Positions 1 to 10,939 of a DNA stretch of 64,000 nucleotides are shown here, piece by piece. The DNA lies in the NCBI RefSeq assembly GCF_021726515.1, contig NZ_JAKKCJ010000003.1:372001-436000 (forward strand). The letters run 5' to 3'. Every line of letters starts with the position of its first letter. Positions within the stretch are counted from its first letter, which is position 1. The notes under the pieces were generated by a model that did not search any database, was not told where the DNA came from, and worked only from the letters and a program-made list of their open reading frames with translations. Made by a program: the position numbers and the translations under genes. The DNA comes from Vibrio sp. CK2-1 (GTDB lineage Bacteria; Pseudomonadota; Gammaproteobacteria; Enterobacterales; Vibrionaceae).

Positions 1-33
1 CTGACTACAGCATGGGCAAAGCATAGTGTTCTC

Positions 34-1263
34 TTACTGTTGGTGAAGAAGCTTGCCTTCTAAGCGAAGGTGATAATTTTCAGGGGTTACCCAGTTAATC
101 GCATTGTCATAAAACTGACGAGCTAGCTCAGGGGAGATTTGAAGTTTATCAGCAAACCACTGAATACTTGAATCATCTTTTTTCTCATAGGCAATGGACA
201 GACCTAAAATATCACCGAGAATACCTTGCTGCTGTGATAGTGCATTAATTGCCGCTTTGCTCAGTGGCAAGGTCTCAACTAAATGGCAAAGTGGTTGTTG
301 AAGGAGCTTATCGATTTGAGAAAACATTCCAACAAAATAGGCGTGTTCGGCATTTATTTTGAATTGCTCTAAGGCGGCGACTTGTTCACAGAAATGGGCT
401 CGATGCATTGAGCTTAAATAATAATCCGATGGCGTCCATTTATGGGCAGCGGTAAGAGATAATTCAATAAAGAGTTTGATTTTATCAAGCCCGAGAATAT
501 TGAAAGCATCTTCAAACGTGGTAAAGGTTTTGGATGAGTGAGCATTGATAAACCGCATTAGCTTATAGGTCATCGTAATATCATAGCGAATCAGCCTTTC
601 GATTAACTGGTAATCAACAGGTGATTGATTGATGGCAATTTTTAGCTGATCAACGGTGAATGACGATGACTCAATTCTTCGGTGTTTGATTATTTCTGGT
701 TCATGTAATGCGTAGCCTTGGAAAAAATCAAAACCGACTTTTTCCGCTTCTTCTAGTTCTTGTTGGTTTTCAATTTTCTCGGCTAAATAATAAAGATCAT
801 AGGCTTTATGAGCTTCAATGAATTTGGCTGCATCGGAGATGCTCACTTGCTTAATATCGAATTTAATCGTGCTAATGTAAGGTAGGAAACGCTCCCAGCT
901 AGGAGAGGGGATAAAGTCATCAAGGGCGATTTTATAACCTTGCTGATGCATGGCACGTATCGCTGAGAATAATTCATCACTAGGCTGGCAATCTTCGAGA
1001 ATTTCGATCATCAACAAATCGGCAGGAAAAAGTGTTGGGATTTGTTCTATTAAACTTTGATAGGGAAAATTGACGAGATATAACGTTTTCTCATGCCCTT
1101 GAGCGTTAGTAAGAAAAAAATGCTCGATTAACAATCGGCTGGTCGCCATCTGTGGATCCACCGAGGGGAATTCATTTTTAAACCCTTCTCGGAACAGTAA
1201 CTCGTAAGCCACAATCTGCTTATCGGTATTTACAATAGGTTGGCGTGCAATAAAAGAATACAT
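34..1263 (-). CDS. EAL/HDOD domain signalling protein (YuxH/CdgJ-like)
   Basis: The 409-residue protein joins an N-terminal EAL-like domain (about residues 1-200, beginning with the typical FIARQPIV stretch) to a C-terminal HDOD domain (about 205-390). In this family the EAL motif is degenerate: the sequence has YELLFR where catalytic c-di-GMP phosphodiesterases have E-A/V-L, so it is probably a sensor or adaptor rather than an enzyme. The relative I recall in V. cholerae is CdgJ, which affects motility and biofilm; the role here is inferred from that. It is transcribed alone on the minus strand. The 275 bases upstream are AT-rich and hold its promoter. I see no signal peptide or membrane segment, so it should be cytoplasmic. 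Confidence 0.85.
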   Translation of the reverse strand: MYSFIARQPIVNTDKQIVAYELLFREGFKNEFPSVDPQMATSRLLIEHFFLTNAQGHEKTLYLVNFPYQSLIEQIPTLFPADLLMIEILEDCQPSDELFSAIRAMHQQGYKIALDDFIPSPSWERFLPYISTIKFDIKQVSISDAAKFIEAHKAYDLYYLAEKIENQQELEEAEKVGFDFFQGYALHEPEIIKHRRIESSSFTVDQLKIAINQSPVDYQLIERLIRYDITMTYKLMRFINAHSSKTFTTFEDAFNILGLDKIKLFIELSLTAAHKWTPSDYYLSSMHRAHFCEQVAALEQFKINAEHAYFVGMFSQIDKLLQQPLCHLVETLPLSKAAINALSQQQGILGDILGLSIAYEKKDDSSIQWFADKLQISPELARQFYDNAINWVTPENYHLRLEGKLLHQQ

Positions 1264-1538
1264 CCTTGAATCTCTTTGCTTATTAACCAGAGTAACCTCG
1301 TATTTATTAGAGTCTCGGGTTTATTATTAATTAACTTATTAAACAATATAGAAAAGCTTTCTAGGCTTCCAGCTACAAAGTAACAAGTTTGTTAGTTGAC
1401 TCATAAATTCACAACAAAAATAGTCGATATCCATGTGACTTACTATCAAAGTCACCATCTTCACATTTCTATTATAAGAATAGGTGAAAAGTCTGTGAGT
1501 GGATTGAATTTGTGAAGATTTTCTAAAGACTAGGATTT
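1264..1538. other. Intergenic region between the EAL/HDOD gene and lpxH
   Basis: This AT-rich stretch lies upstream of the EAL/HDOD gene and downstream of lpxH, both on the minus strand. It holds a short inverted repeat (GTGACTT at 1435-1441 and AAGTCAC at 1449-1455) without a T-run. A 76-codon open frame crosses it into the 3' end of lpxH, but its composition is not protein-like and I do not call it a gene. Confidence 0.4.
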
Positions 1539-2264
1539 TTATCCAAGGGAGCGTTGCTGCAATTCGCAACCATTGCCATCACACACTAATATCGAGCCTT
1601 GAGTATACCAGTCACCAAGTACGATTCTAGTTGCAGGACCTTGATTTGTTTGATGTTTATGAGTGTTGGGGCGGTGCGTGTGACCGTGGATCATGTGAGT
1701 GACTTGGTTAGCTTCAAGGACACTTACGACCTCTTCAGGCGTCACATCCATGATTTCCATCTGCTTAGTGTGTTTTTGTTGTTTGATTTTATTTTGTACG
1801 TTGGAAACGATCTTTTTTCTTATAAACAATGGGATACAGTGAAATAACCGCTGTAGCCACTTTTGATGAACAGTTTTACGAAATTCTAGGTATTTCTCAT
1901 CTTTGGTACACAGGGTATCTCCGTGCAAGATAACAGTAGGTGTGCCGTAAAGATCGATAACTGCAGTTTCTGGCAGTAACGTCATTCCGGTTTCTTTACA
2001 AAAACGCTGCCCTAGTAAAAAGTCTCGATTACCTTGTATGAAATAACAGTCAACGCCACTTGCCGTTAACGCTTTAAAGGCATCTTTAATGGTGACATTA
2101 AAAGGTGAGTTGTCATCATCACCAATCCAAAACTCAAATAAATCACCGAGTACATACAACTTTTCCGCTGCTGGTGCTTCTTCTTGCATAAAACGAAGAA
2201 AACAAGCCGTGATATCTGGACGTAGGGGAGATAAATGAAGATCAGCAATAAATAAGGTGGTCAT
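1539..2264 (-). CDS. lpxH: UDP-2,3-diacylglucosamine pyrophosphohydrolase
   Basis: LpxH cleaves UDP-2,3-diacylglucosamine to lipid X and UMP in lipid A biosynthesis, at the inner face of the inner membrane. The 241-residue length is normal for the family. The metallophosphatase signature is complete: DLHLS near residue 8, [11 protein letters not shown] near 41, GNRDF near 79, HGDTLCT near 114 and HGHTHRP near 195. These residues bind the two Mn ions. The gene follows ppiB on the same strand, with a 65-base gap that contains a GC hairpin. Confidence 0.96.
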   Translation of the reverse strand: MTTLFIADLHLSPLRPDITACFLRFMQEEAPAAEKLYVLGDLFEFWIGDDDNSPFNVTIKDAFKALTASGVDCYFIQGNRDFLLGQRFCKETGMTLLPETAVIDLYGTPTVILHGDTLCTKDEKYLEFRKTVHQKWLQRLFHCIPLFIRKKIVSNVQNKIKQQKHTKQMEIMDVTPEEVVSVLEANQVTHMIHGHTHRPNTHKHQTNQGPATRIVLGDWYTQGSILVCDGNGCELQQRSLG

Positions 2265-2293
2265 GAATTATCAAATTGTGTGGAGAGAAATAA

Positions 2294-2311
2294 AGGGGGA
2301 CAGTGCCCCCT
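2294..2311. other. GC hairpin between ppiB and lpxH
   Basis: AGGGGG (2294-2299) pairs with CCCCCT (2306-2311) across a 6-base loop. On the minus strand it is followed by CTTTATTTC, so it could be a weak attenuator or a processing structure between ppiB and lpxH. I see no proper T-run. Confidence 0.45.
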
Positions 2312-2329
2312 ACAAATTCGATGCGTTTA

Positions 2330-2824
2330 TTATGCTTCGATTGTTGTACCAGTAATCATAACATCTTCTAGTGGTACGTCTTGGTGCATACCGTAAGAAC
2401 CTGTGCTTACTGCTTTGATTTTTTCTACTACGTCCATGCCTTCAACGACTTCAGCAAACACACAGTAACCCCAACCATTCATAGTTTCAGATTTAAAATC
2501 TAAGAAAGTGTTGTCATTAACGTTGATGAAGAACTGAGAGCTTGCAGAATGTGGTTCCATTGTACGAGCCATTGCTAATGTACCTACTTTGTTGCTTAGG
2601 CCATTATTTGCTTCATTTTTAATGGTTGCGCGAGTGGTCTTCTCTTTAAGACCAGAAGTCATGCCGCCGCCTTGAATCATAAATCCATCGATAACACGGT
2701 GGAAAAGAGTGTTGTCGTAGAAGCCATCTTGGCAATACTGTAGGAAGTTAGCCGCTGTTTCAGGTGCTTTTTCTTCGTTAAGTTGAATTTTAATATCGCC
2801 GAAGTTGGTGTGAAGGATGATCAT
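2330..2824 (-). CDS. ppiB: Peptidyl-prolyl cis-trans isomerase B (cyclophilin)
   Basis: This is a cytoplasmic cyclophilin that catalyses proline isomerisation during protein folding. From the chosen start the product is 164 residues, the E. coli PpiB length, and begins [11 protein letters not shown]. The open frame extends six codons further upstream, but an AAAGGAC ribosome site sits about 8 bases before the 2824 start and the homologues begin here. Core motifs are [14 protein letters not shown] near residues 42-55 and the SSQFFINV stretch. It is divergent from cysS across a 196-base promoter region and lies just upstream of lpxH. Confidence 0.95.
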   Translation of the reverse strand: MIILHTNFGDIKIQLNEEKAPETAANFLQYCQDGFYDNTLFHRVIDGFMIQGGGMTSGLKEKTTRATIKNEANNGLSNKVGTLAMARTMEPHSASSQFFINVNDNTFLDFKSETMNGWGYCVFAEVVEGMDVVEKIKAVSTGSYGMHQDVPLEDVMITGTTIEA

Positions 2825-3020
2825 GGTTAGGTCCTTTATCATTGGATTTAATTGGTATTGGTCATTGAGAATTAGATTTTATAGCAACTTATCTCTAAAG
2901 CAACTTTAAACGTTACTATAACCTAAGGATAGCCCATTAAAGTTAGGCTTAATGTCGACTTAATTAGCTGATTCGGTATAATCGAAAAATTATAATATTC
3001 ACCAGACGCAGAAAGAGATC

Positions 3021-4403
3021 ATGTTAAAAATATATAACACCTTGACCCGCCAAAAAGAGGAATTTAAACCCATTCATGCTGGAAAAATTGGCATGTATGT
3101 TTGTGGTGTGACCATCTACGATCTCTGCCATATTGGCCATGGACGTACTTTCGTGTCGTTTGATGTGGTGTCTCGCTACCTACGCTTTGTTGGTTATGAT
3201 CTAACTTTTGTGCGAAATATTACGGATATTGACGATAAAATCATTAAACGTGCAGCAGAAAACAATGAAAGCTGTGATTCGTTAACGGAACGTTTAATTG
3301 AAGAAATGTACGCAGATTTCGATGCGCTCAATATTAAGCGCCCGGATGTAGAGCCTCGTGCGACCCATTATATTAAAGAAATCATCGAATTGGTTGAGCG
3401 CTTAATCGAGCGTGGATTTGCCTACGTTGCTTCTAATGGCGATGTGATGTTTGAAGTGAAAAAATTCGAACAATACGGCAAGCTATCTGGCCAGGATTTA
3501 GAGCAATTACAAGCTGGTGCTCGCGTGGATGTGGAAAGCGCGAAACGTAGCCCTATGGATTTCGTGGTTTGGAAAATGTCGAAGCCAGGTGAGCCGACAT
3601 GGGAATCACCTTGGGGTCCGGGTCGTCCAGGCTGGCATATCGAATGTTCGGCAATGAACTCATCGATTCTAGGTCACCATTTTGATATTCATGGTGGTGG
3701 TTCAGATCTGCAATTCCCGCACCATGAAAACGAAATCGCACAATCTTGCTGTGCTCACGATACGCCATACGTAAACACTTGGATGCATAGTGGTATGGTG
3801 ATGGTTGACCGTGAAAAAATGTCTAAATCTTTAGGCAACTTCTTCACGATTCGTGATGTGTTAAAGCACTACGATTCTGAAACTGTTCGTTATTTCTTGA
3901 TGTCTGGTCACTACCGCAGCCAGTTAAATTATAGCGAAGAAAACTTAAACCAAGCTCGTGCTTCACTAGAGCGTTTATACACTTCGTTACGTGGTTTGGA
4001 TTTATCTGTCGCACCAGCTGGTGGTGAAGAATTTGTCGCTCGTTTTAGCGCGGCAATGAATGATGACTTCAATACGCCAGAAGCATACTCAGTGCTATTT
4101 GATATGGCTCGTGAAGTAAACCGCTTGAAAACCCTTGATATGGATAAAGCCTCGGCACTCGGCGCTTTAATGCGTGAATTAGCCGATGTGATTGGTATTT
4201 TGCACCAAGATCCAGAAGCTTTCTTGCAAGGTGAAGCGGGTAGTGATGATGAAGTGGCTGAAATTGAAGCGTTAATTAAGCTACGTAATGACTCTCGCGC
4301 CGCAAAAGATTGGGCAAATGCCGATCTTGCTCGTGATAAGTTAAACGAGCTTGGTATTGAGCTAGAAGATGGCCCAGAGGGTACTACTTGGCGTCGTAAG
4401 TAA
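3021..4403 (+). CDS. cysS: Cysteinyl-tRNA synthetase
   Basis: The enzyme charges tRNA-Cys with cysteine in the cytoplasm. At 460 residues it matches E. coli CysS (461). Both class I synthetase signatures are visible: HIGH within [11 protein letters not shown] near residue 37, and [10 protein letters not shown] near residue 268. Candidate zinc ligands include Cys28 (YVCGVTIYD) and the GWHIECSAM and HHENE stretches. It is a single transcription unit with its own strong terminator just downstream. Confidence 0.98.
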   Translation: MLKIYNTLTRQKEEFKPIHAGKIGMYVCGVTIYDLCHIGHGRTFVSFDVVSRYLRFVGYDLTFVRNITDIDDKIIKRAAENNESCDSLTERLIEEMYADFDALNIKRPDVEPRATHYIKEIIELVERLIERGFAYVASNGDVMFEVKKFEQYGKLSGQDLEQLQAGARVDVESAKRSPMDFVVWKMSKPGEPTWESPWGPGRPGWHIECSAMNSSILGHHFDIHGGGSDLQFPHHENEIAQSCCAHDTPYVNTWMHSGMVMVDREKMSKSLGNFFTIRDVLKHYDSETVRYFLMSGHYRSQLNYSEENLNQARASLERLYTSLRGLDLSVAPAGGEEFVARFSAAMNDDFNTPEAYSVLFDMAREVNRLKTLDMDKASALGALMRELADVIGILHQDPEAFLQGEAGSDDEVAEIEALIKLRNDSRAAKDWANADLARDKLNELGIELEDGPEGTTWRRK

Positions 4404-4436
4404 GATAAACCTGAATAACGGTAATTGATTAAATAG

Positions 4437-4472
4437 GGCTTGTGGTATTAAAGATATACTACAAGCCTTTTT
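4437..4472 (+). terminator. Intrinsic terminator of cysS
   Basis: An 11-bp stem (4437-4447 with 4457-4467, one G-U pair) and a 9-base loop are followed by five T residues. Confidence 0.85.
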
Positions 4473-4511
4473 CTTGAAACTCGAAACTGATAACTAGAAA
4501 GGCTTTTTCCT

Positions 4512-5090
4512 TTGGCACAGATGTATTTTTATTACTCAGCGATGAACGCGGGTAAATCAACCACACTGCTTCAATCTTCTTTTAACTACTGTGAACGTGG
4601 CATGAACCCTGTTATTTTCACAGCAGAAATCGATAACCGTGATGGTATTGGTAAAGTGAGTTCACGTATTGGTTTGCAGTCAGATGCGCACCTATACAAT
4701 GCCACTACCGATATGTTTAGCGCGGTTAAAGCGTTATGTGAAAAGGAAAAAATTCACTGCGTCATGATTGATGAATGCCAGTTCTTAAATAAAGAACAAG
4801 TGTACCAATTAACCGAAGTGGTGGATAAATTACACATTCCTGTATTGTGTTATGGCTTGCGTAGCGATTTCTTAGGAGAGTTATTTGAAGGTAGTCAATA
4901 CTTGCTGGCTTGGGCGGATAAACTGGTTGAACTCAAAACCATTTGTCACTGCGGACGCAAAGCTAACATGGTGATTCGTATGGATGAGCATGGTAAAGCG
5001 ATTGCAGAAGGTGACCAAGTGGCGATTGGCGGTAATGACCGTTATGAATCAGTATGTCGCCTCCATTATAAAGAAGCACTAGGTAAGTAA
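4512..5090 (+). CDS. tdk: Thymidine kinase
   Basis: Tdk phosphorylates thymidine in pyrimidine salvage. The 192-residue protein has the type II kinase layout: a Walker A-like loop [13 protein letters not shown] near residues 11-23, the IDECQFL Walker B region near 87-93, a lasso region and the zinc-binding cysteines of CHCGRKA. The start is TTG at 4512. Homologues begin [11 protein letters not shown] and the TTG codon gives exactly that N-terminus. It is a monocistronic gene with a strong hairpin downstream. Confidence 0.97.
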   Translation: MAQMYFYYSAMNAGKSTTLLQSSFNYCERGMNPVIFTAEIDNRDGIGKVSSRIGLQSDAHLYNATTDMFSAVKALCEKEKIHCVMIDECQFLNKEQVYQLTEVVDKLHIPVLCYGLRSDFLGELFEGSQYLLAWADKLVELKTICHCGRKANMVIRMDEHGKAIAEGDQVAIGGNDRYESVCRLHYKEALGK

Positions 5091-5149
5091 CCTCAACTGA
5101 GATTAAGTGATCACCAATGCTCGGGATTACGTTATAAAGCATAAAATTA

Positions 5150-5184
5150 GGGCCTATGACTCACGTTGAGTTATAGGCCCTTTT
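5150..5184. terminator. Terminator, probably bidirectional, after tdk
   Basis: A 13-bp stem (5150-5162 with 5168-5180, one G-U) with a 5-base loop is followed by TTTT on the plus strand. On the minus strand it is followed by TAATTTTA, so it may also stop transcription from the convergent minus-strand operon that ends at 5255. Confidence 0.8.
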
Positions 5185-5254
5185 GTTATCTATACGCTGT
5201 AAAGCTATTCATTGTACAACTAGTCTTAAAAACTATTCTCTGCAAAACAAAAGC

Positions 5255-6226
5255 TTAGAACTGTGGTTTTGAGGCAAATTGTTTTGCTGCATAAGCCACG
5301 CGTTCTTCTGGTGTTGGGTAATTTAACGGCGTACCTAGGTTTTCGATATGTTGTAAACGAGGTAGTAAACCTGCGCCATTAGCAATTTGGATCGCAAGGC
5401 CAGGACGAGCATTAAGCTCTAATACCATCGGGCCTTCTTCTTTATCCAATACCATATCGGTACCCATGTAACCGAGGCCAGTCATTTCCCAAGCGCTAGA
5501 TGCTAACACCAATAGCTTTTCCCAGTTTGGTACGACTAACCCACTAAGCGGTTTGTCGGTATCTGGGTGATGGGTGATAGGGCGGTCGAATTGAACGGCA
5601 CGTACGGCACGTCCCGTTGCAATATCTAAACCTACGCCAACCGCACCTTGGTGCAAGTTCGCTTTACCATCCGATGCGGCAGTAGAACAACGCATCATTG
5701 CCATAACCGGGTAACCTTTAAACACGATAACACGGATATCAGGCACACCTTCGTAGCTGTAACCATCAAATGAAACATCATCGAATTTAATTAGGTTCTC
5801 AACGACCGCAACATCATTTTTGCCACCGAGTGAGAATAAACCTGCCAATGCATTACTAATATGACGCTCAACATCTTGTTCATTAATCGCTTGACCTGAT
5901 GGTTTAATGTAAACCCCATCTTTATGCGAAATAATAACCAAAATGCCTTTACCACCAGAGCCGCGAGCCGGTTTAATCACAAAACCCGGCCAGTCTTTAA
6001 CCATGGCATGGATACGCTTTACTTCAGCTTGCTGGCCAATAACACCAATCAGCTTAGGTACGGTTGCACCGTGCTCTTGGGCAATGATCTTAGTCTTTAG
6101 CTTGTCATCCACTAGTGGGTACTTAGAACGGTCGTTATAGCGCCCAATGTAGGCGCCATTACGTTTGTTCATACCCATAATGCCTTTGGCATGTAGCTTT
6201 TGAGGAGACGTAAACATTGAAAACAT
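5255..6226 (-). CDS. ATP-grasp alpha-L-glutamate ligase homologue (RimK-related)
   Basis: The 323-residue protein is an ATP-grasp enzyme of the RimK-related alpha-L-glutamate ligase homologue family (TIGR02291 type). Visible ATP-grasp elements are GFVIKPARGSGGKGILVI near residues 75-92 (nucleotide-binding lysine and glycine-rich loop) and the metal-binding LELNARPGLAIQIANG near 270-285. Such enzymes join a carboxylate to an amino group at the cost of ATP; the substrate is not known to me. There is no signal peptide, so it acts in the cytoplasm. It starts 3 bases after the stop of the upstream membrane-protein gene, and its GGAGGA ribosome site overlaps that stop. This indicates tight translational coupling in a three-gene operon. 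Confidence 0.85.
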   Translation of the reverse strand: MFSMFTSPQKLHAKGIMGMNKRNGAYIGRYNDRSKYPLVDDKLKTKIIAQEHGATVPKLIGVIGQQAEVKRIHAMVKDWPGFVIKPARGSGGKGILVIISHKDGVYIKPSGQAINEQDVERHISNALAGLFSLGGKNDVAVVENLIKFDDVSFDGYSYEGVPDIRVIVFKGYPVMAMMRCSTAASDGKANLHQGAVGVGLDIATGRAVRAVQFDRPITHHPDTDKPLSGLVVPNWEKLLVLASSAWEMTGLGYMGTDMVLDKEEGPMVLELNARPGLAIQIANGAGLLPRLQHIENLGTPLNYPTPEERVAYAAKQFASKPQF

Positions 6227-6229
6227 CGT

Positions 6230-7738
6230 TTAGTCCTCCGCTAATGGTTTGAATCTTTTCAGTTCTAGTAGGCGATATCCAGTGTAGTTACCTAGCGATA
6301 AGATACACGCTAATACGATGAACTGAGTACCGATGAAGTTGAAAGTAATATGCTGAACATATGGGTTAGTCATGGCTAGGTAGATAAGTACTGCGGTCAG
6401 TAGTGAACCACCACCTTGCATTACCACTTCTTTCGCGCCTTCTTCTTCCCATAGGATAGACATACGTTCAATAGTCCAAGATAGAATGATCATTGGGAAG
6501 AACGTAATAGTTAAGCCTTGCGTCAATCCAATGTTGAACGACACGATGGTGAAGATAGAAATAATTAAGATTACGGTAATAATCACCGCCGATATTCGCG
6601 ACACCAGCAGTAAGTTAAGTTTGGATAGATAACCCCTGATGATTAAGCCAGTACCAACAATAAGCAAGAAGCCGATGATGCCTGGTAATAGTTGAGTCTG
6701 AACAAAGGCCACCGCAATCAGTACTGGCATGAAAGTACCAGATGTTTTCAAACCGATTAGAACGCGTAAGAATACAACGATTAACGCACCGATAGGGATC
6801 AGCATGATGGTTTTAAACATCGCTTGTTCTTCTAACGGTAGGCTATGAATCGAGAAGTTCAATAAGTTATCAGCAACCACTTTTTGTTTCGTTGCACTAC
6901 TTGGTGAAACATCTTGCGCCAGCATAGAGAAGAATACTTTACTGTTTTTACCACCGATAACATCCAGTAGTGAAACGTTCGATTCATCCCAAATTAGCAT
7001 GTTGCCTTGTTTACCCTGTTCAGTGCTGTCAGGGTTAAACAGTTGCCATACTTCGCCATCCCAGACTTCAATCATAGGAATGATCGATTGGCGACGACGA
7101 CCATCTTCTAACTCAATAACACCAACGGTTTTACTGTAGATTTCAGATGACGCTAAAATTTTACCAATCGCTTCAACTTTGCTGAAATCATCCAGAAGTA
7201 GCGAAGCGTTTTGGTTGTCAGGATCGTTGAATTGTTTGATTAACTCACGAGCAAATGTGGTGTTATCTGCCGAACGCTCAGAAGCTTGAGTAGTAATGGC
7301 ATCAACTGCTGCTTGTTGTGGGCCAGTAAAGGTAGGAGCCACTAAGTCAGTTTCTACCGGTGGTAAAATTTCTGCTTGTGATTGAGGATCCACTAAGAAC
7401 TGAGTTTTGTAGTAAATGGTTTGTGGACCTTTCGCATCACGTACTGACCATTCAGCGCGGCGGCCAGTATCAGTATTGATGTAAGATAAACCATAGCCTG
7501 GAGATGAAGCACTTTCGTCAATCAGGGTAAACCCATCTTGAGTATGTGGCGCGGCTAGAGATACTTTAGCTGGGCCTCCTGAGGCAGTAAATTCTACGCG
7601 AGCTTCAATATCCCATACTTGTCGAGATTCACCTGGTCCCCAAGGAACACCATAGTCTTGATGACGCATGACGCTCAAAGTGAGCCCGGTGATAACAAGT
7701 ATGGCAATGAGAAAATAAAATGGCACTCTAGACGTCAT
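6230..7738 (-). CDS. Inactive transglutaminase domain protein with seven-TM region
   Basis: The 502-residue inner-membrane protein has an N-terminal membrane anchor (about residues 7-22), a periplasmic region to about residue 300 that matches the inactive transglutaminase-like family, and about seven closely packed hydrophobic helices from about 310 to 490. The family is called inactive because the Cys-His-Asp triad of transglutaminases is not conserved. It probably senses or presents a peptide. It sits between the retropepsin-like lipoprotein gene (39-base gap upstream) and the ATP-grasp ligase gene (3-base gap downstream), so the three products should work together across the envelope. An AAGGAAAAG ribosome site precedes the start. 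Confidence 0.82.
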   Translation of the reverse strand: MTSRVPFYFLIAILVITGLTLSVMRHQDYGVPWGPGESRQVWDIEARVEFTASGGPAKVSLAAPHTQDGFTLIDESASSPGYGLSYINTDTGRRAEWSVRDAKGPQTIYYKTQFLVDPQSQAEILPPVETDLVAPTFTGPQQAAVDAITTQASERSADNTTFARELIKQFNDPDNQNASLLLDDFSKVEAIGKILASSEIYSKTVGVIELEDGRRRQSIIPMIEVWDGEVWQLFNPDSTEQGKQGNMLIWDESNVSLLDVIGGKNSKVFFSMLAQDVSPSSATKQKVVADNLLNFSIHSLPLEEQAMFKTIMLIPIGALIVVFLRVLIGLKTSGTFMPVLIAVAFVQTQLLPGIIGFLLIVGTGLIIRGYLSKLNLLLVSRISAVIITVILIISIFTIVSFNIGLTQGLTITFFPMIILSWTIERMSILWEEEGAKEVVMQGGGSLLTAVLIYLAMTNPYVQHITFNFIGTQFIVLACILSLGNYTGYRLLELKRFKPLAED

Positions 7739-7777
7739 AACTTTTCCTTAACCAGTCTAAATTAATTGTTATTAAAA

Positions 7778-8566
7778 TTATTTTTTTGATGTATTTGATA
7801 CTGCTTTAGATTCGATAAACTCTCGGCTTACATCGACATAAGCAACATCTTGAATAAATTCACGGCCCAATAAAATAGGATAATCCATTTGAGAGCGATC
7901 AGCTAAAGTGAACTGAGCTTTTTCATGTACGCTGCCAATCTTGATCCAGAGCTCAACAACCGGTCTGCGTTCTAAAGAATCAGTACTTGATTGTCGAATC
8001 TTTACATGGCGAACGATTGGCGCTTCTACCCATTTACGATCTTCGGGCGCAGTTTCATCGGATACATGGAATTTAACCCATTTTTTCCCATTACGCTCAA
8101 ATTCTTGTAAATCAACAGCATTAATTGAAGACGTTGTGGCCCCGGTATCGACCCTCGCGATAAAAGCACTTTTAACGATGTCTATATCAACACTTTCTAA
8201 TGACCCCAAGGTCACCATGCCGGGACGAGTTTGTGGTTCAAGGTTGGTCACGACAATATTTGACGTTGCCGATGGTGAAGAAGAAGTCGTTTGTGCTTTA
8301 CGCGCTGTAGCAATAAAGCGTTGTTGATTGTGCTTTAAAACTTCAACTTCATTGCTTAAGTTAATGACTTCTGACTCTAAGCTCGCAATATAGTCAGTCT
8401 GTTTATCAAGATTAGAATCAAGCTCTTCAATTCGATTGGAAAGCTTTTCTTCACTTTGATTAATGGCTGCAATGGTTTGCTCAGAATAATGTTCTCCGGT
8501 CATGTATGCACAACCTGAAAGTGAACCTAGGGCAAAAACTGCAAGACCTAATGATTTTTTGAGCAT
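7778..8566 (-). CDS. Retropepsin-like aspartic protease lipoprotein (labelled ATP-dependent zinc protease)
   Basis: The 262-residue protein starts with a lipoprotein signal ending LSGC, so Cys19 should be lipidated. A coiled coil follows (about 28-88), then a Ser/Thr-rich linker and a C-terminal domain of the former DUF785 type. That domain carries DTGA at residues 140-143 and an ILLGREF stretch near 231-237. DTGA is the catalytic motif of retropepsin-type aspartic proteases. The common label 'ATP-dependent zinc protease' is therefore probably misleading: I see no zinc or ATP motif. It is the first gene of the three-gene operon, and its own promoter lies in the 147 bases before it. Confidence 0.8.
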   Translation of the reverse strand: MLKKSLGLAVFALGSLSGCAYMTGEHYSEQTIAAINQSEEKLSNRIEELDSNLDKQTDYIASLESEVINLSNEVEVLKHNQQRFIATARKAQTTSSSPSATSNIVVTNLEPQTRPGMVTLGSLESVDIDIVKSAFIARVDTGATTSSINAVDLQEFERNGKKWVKFHVSDETAPEDRKWVEAPIVRHVKIRQSSTDSLERRPVVELWIKIGSVHEKAQFTLADRSQMDYPILLGREFIQDVAYVDVSREFIESKAVSNTSKK

Positions 8567-8713
8567 ATTAAACCGTTATCATCCATGTTAAGTGTTTGTT
8601 GTGCAAAGTTTAGCGTATCTCGATCCGACCGTGAAGCGCTTTCATCTCATGTAAGAAGATTCTTTGCTTATTTAAAGAACCATTTTTACTTTTTGTGATG
8701 AGCTAACTTCTCA

Positions 8714-9685
8714 TTATGGGTTCTTGGCGATCAAAATAGCACGACGTGGGGCAGGGTAGCCTTCAACCGTTTTACTTGGATCGTTTGGATCAAGATAATC
8801 CGGTAGAGAATTATGGGTCATCCAATGAGTGCTTCTTTGCTCTTCGGTGGAAGTGACGTTTTCATCGACAATTTTCACATCAATAAAGCCGCATTTTTCT
8901 AACCATACCTTTAGTGCTTTGGCAGAAGGGAAAAAGTAAACATTACGCATTTGCGCGTAGCGGTCTACTGGGACTAATACCGCATTTTCATCGCCTTCAA
9001 TCACTAAAGTTTCTAGCACTAACTCACCACCAGATACTAATTGGTTTTTGAGTTGGAGTAGGTGGTCAAGTGGTGAACGACGATGGTAAAGAACGCCCAT
9101 GCTAAAGACAGTATCAAAAGCTTTTAGTTCAGGCAGTTGCTCAATCCCAAGTGGTAATAGATGAGCACGTTGGTCGCCGCCCATCAATTTACGAATTGCT
9201 TCAAATTGAATTAGGAATAAATGAGATGGGTCGATACCAACACATAAGCGAGCACCGGCACCAAGCATGCGCCACATGTGATAACCATTACCACAACCAA
9301 CATCGAGAACTGAACGATGCTTTAAATCAGAGATGTGCGGTAGAACGCGATCCCATTTCCAATCTGAGCGCCACTCGGTTTCAATATCCAAACCATGAAC
9401 ATGATAAGGCCCTTTGCGCCAAGGATGGAAAGTACGCAGTAAGCTCTCAAGTTTCTTTTGTTCGCCTAATGCAAAAGGCTGGGTGTTGGTAATACTCACT
9501 TGAGAAGTAATATCTATATTATCTGGTTTGATCTCTGTGATTTTATTGAGCGCCTTTACCCAACGTTCAAAGTCACCATGCTCAGCATTTTGCCAATCAG
9601 TCAGTTGTTGCGGTAGGGTATTCAACCAAGGTTGCAGACGAACATCTTGAGCAATCAGTTGATAAAAATTGGCAAAATTAAACAT
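8714..9685 (-). CDS. cmoB: tRNA U34 carboxymethyltransferase
   Basis: CmoB transfers a carboxymethyl group from carboxy-S-adenosylmethionine to 5-hydroxyuridine at the wobble position of tRNAs, giving cmo5U. The 323-residue length is that of E. coli CmoB. The SAM-type motif [15 protein letters not shown] lies near residues 123-137. The conserved N-terminal helix region and the [12 protein letters not shown] stretch near 205 are both present. It lies downstream of cmoA on the same strand, which makes its cofactor. The 78-base gap holds a small hairpin (9737-9751). Confidence 0.96.
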   Translation of the reverse strand: MFNFANFYQLIAQDVRLQPWLNTLPQQLTDWQNAEHGDFERWVKALNKITEIKPDNIDITSQVSITNTQPFALGEQKKLESLLRTFHPWRKGPYHVHGLDIETEWRSDWKWDRVLPHISDLKHRSVLDVGCGNGYHMWRMLGAGARLCVGIDPSHLFLIQFEAIRKLMGGDQRAHLLPLGIEQLPELKAFDTVFSMGVLYHRRSPLDHLLQLKNQLVSGGELVLETLVIEGDENAVLVPVDRYAQMRNVYFFPSAKALKVWLEKCGFIDVKIVDENVTSTEEQRSTHWMTHNSLPDYLDPNDPSKTVEGYPAPRRAILIAKNP

Positions 9686-9763
9686 AACACTCTTTCTATT
9701 TAAATACGGATATCGGTGGATATTTAGCTGAATCTTAAGGCCGAAAGCCTTTCATAAGATAAA

Positions 9764-10939
<1,176 letters not shown>

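Noticed and set aside
1339..1569. 76-codon minus-strand frame between the EAL/HDOD gene and lpxH
   Set aside because: It overlaps the 3' end of lpxH, has no ribosome site and no recognisable family.
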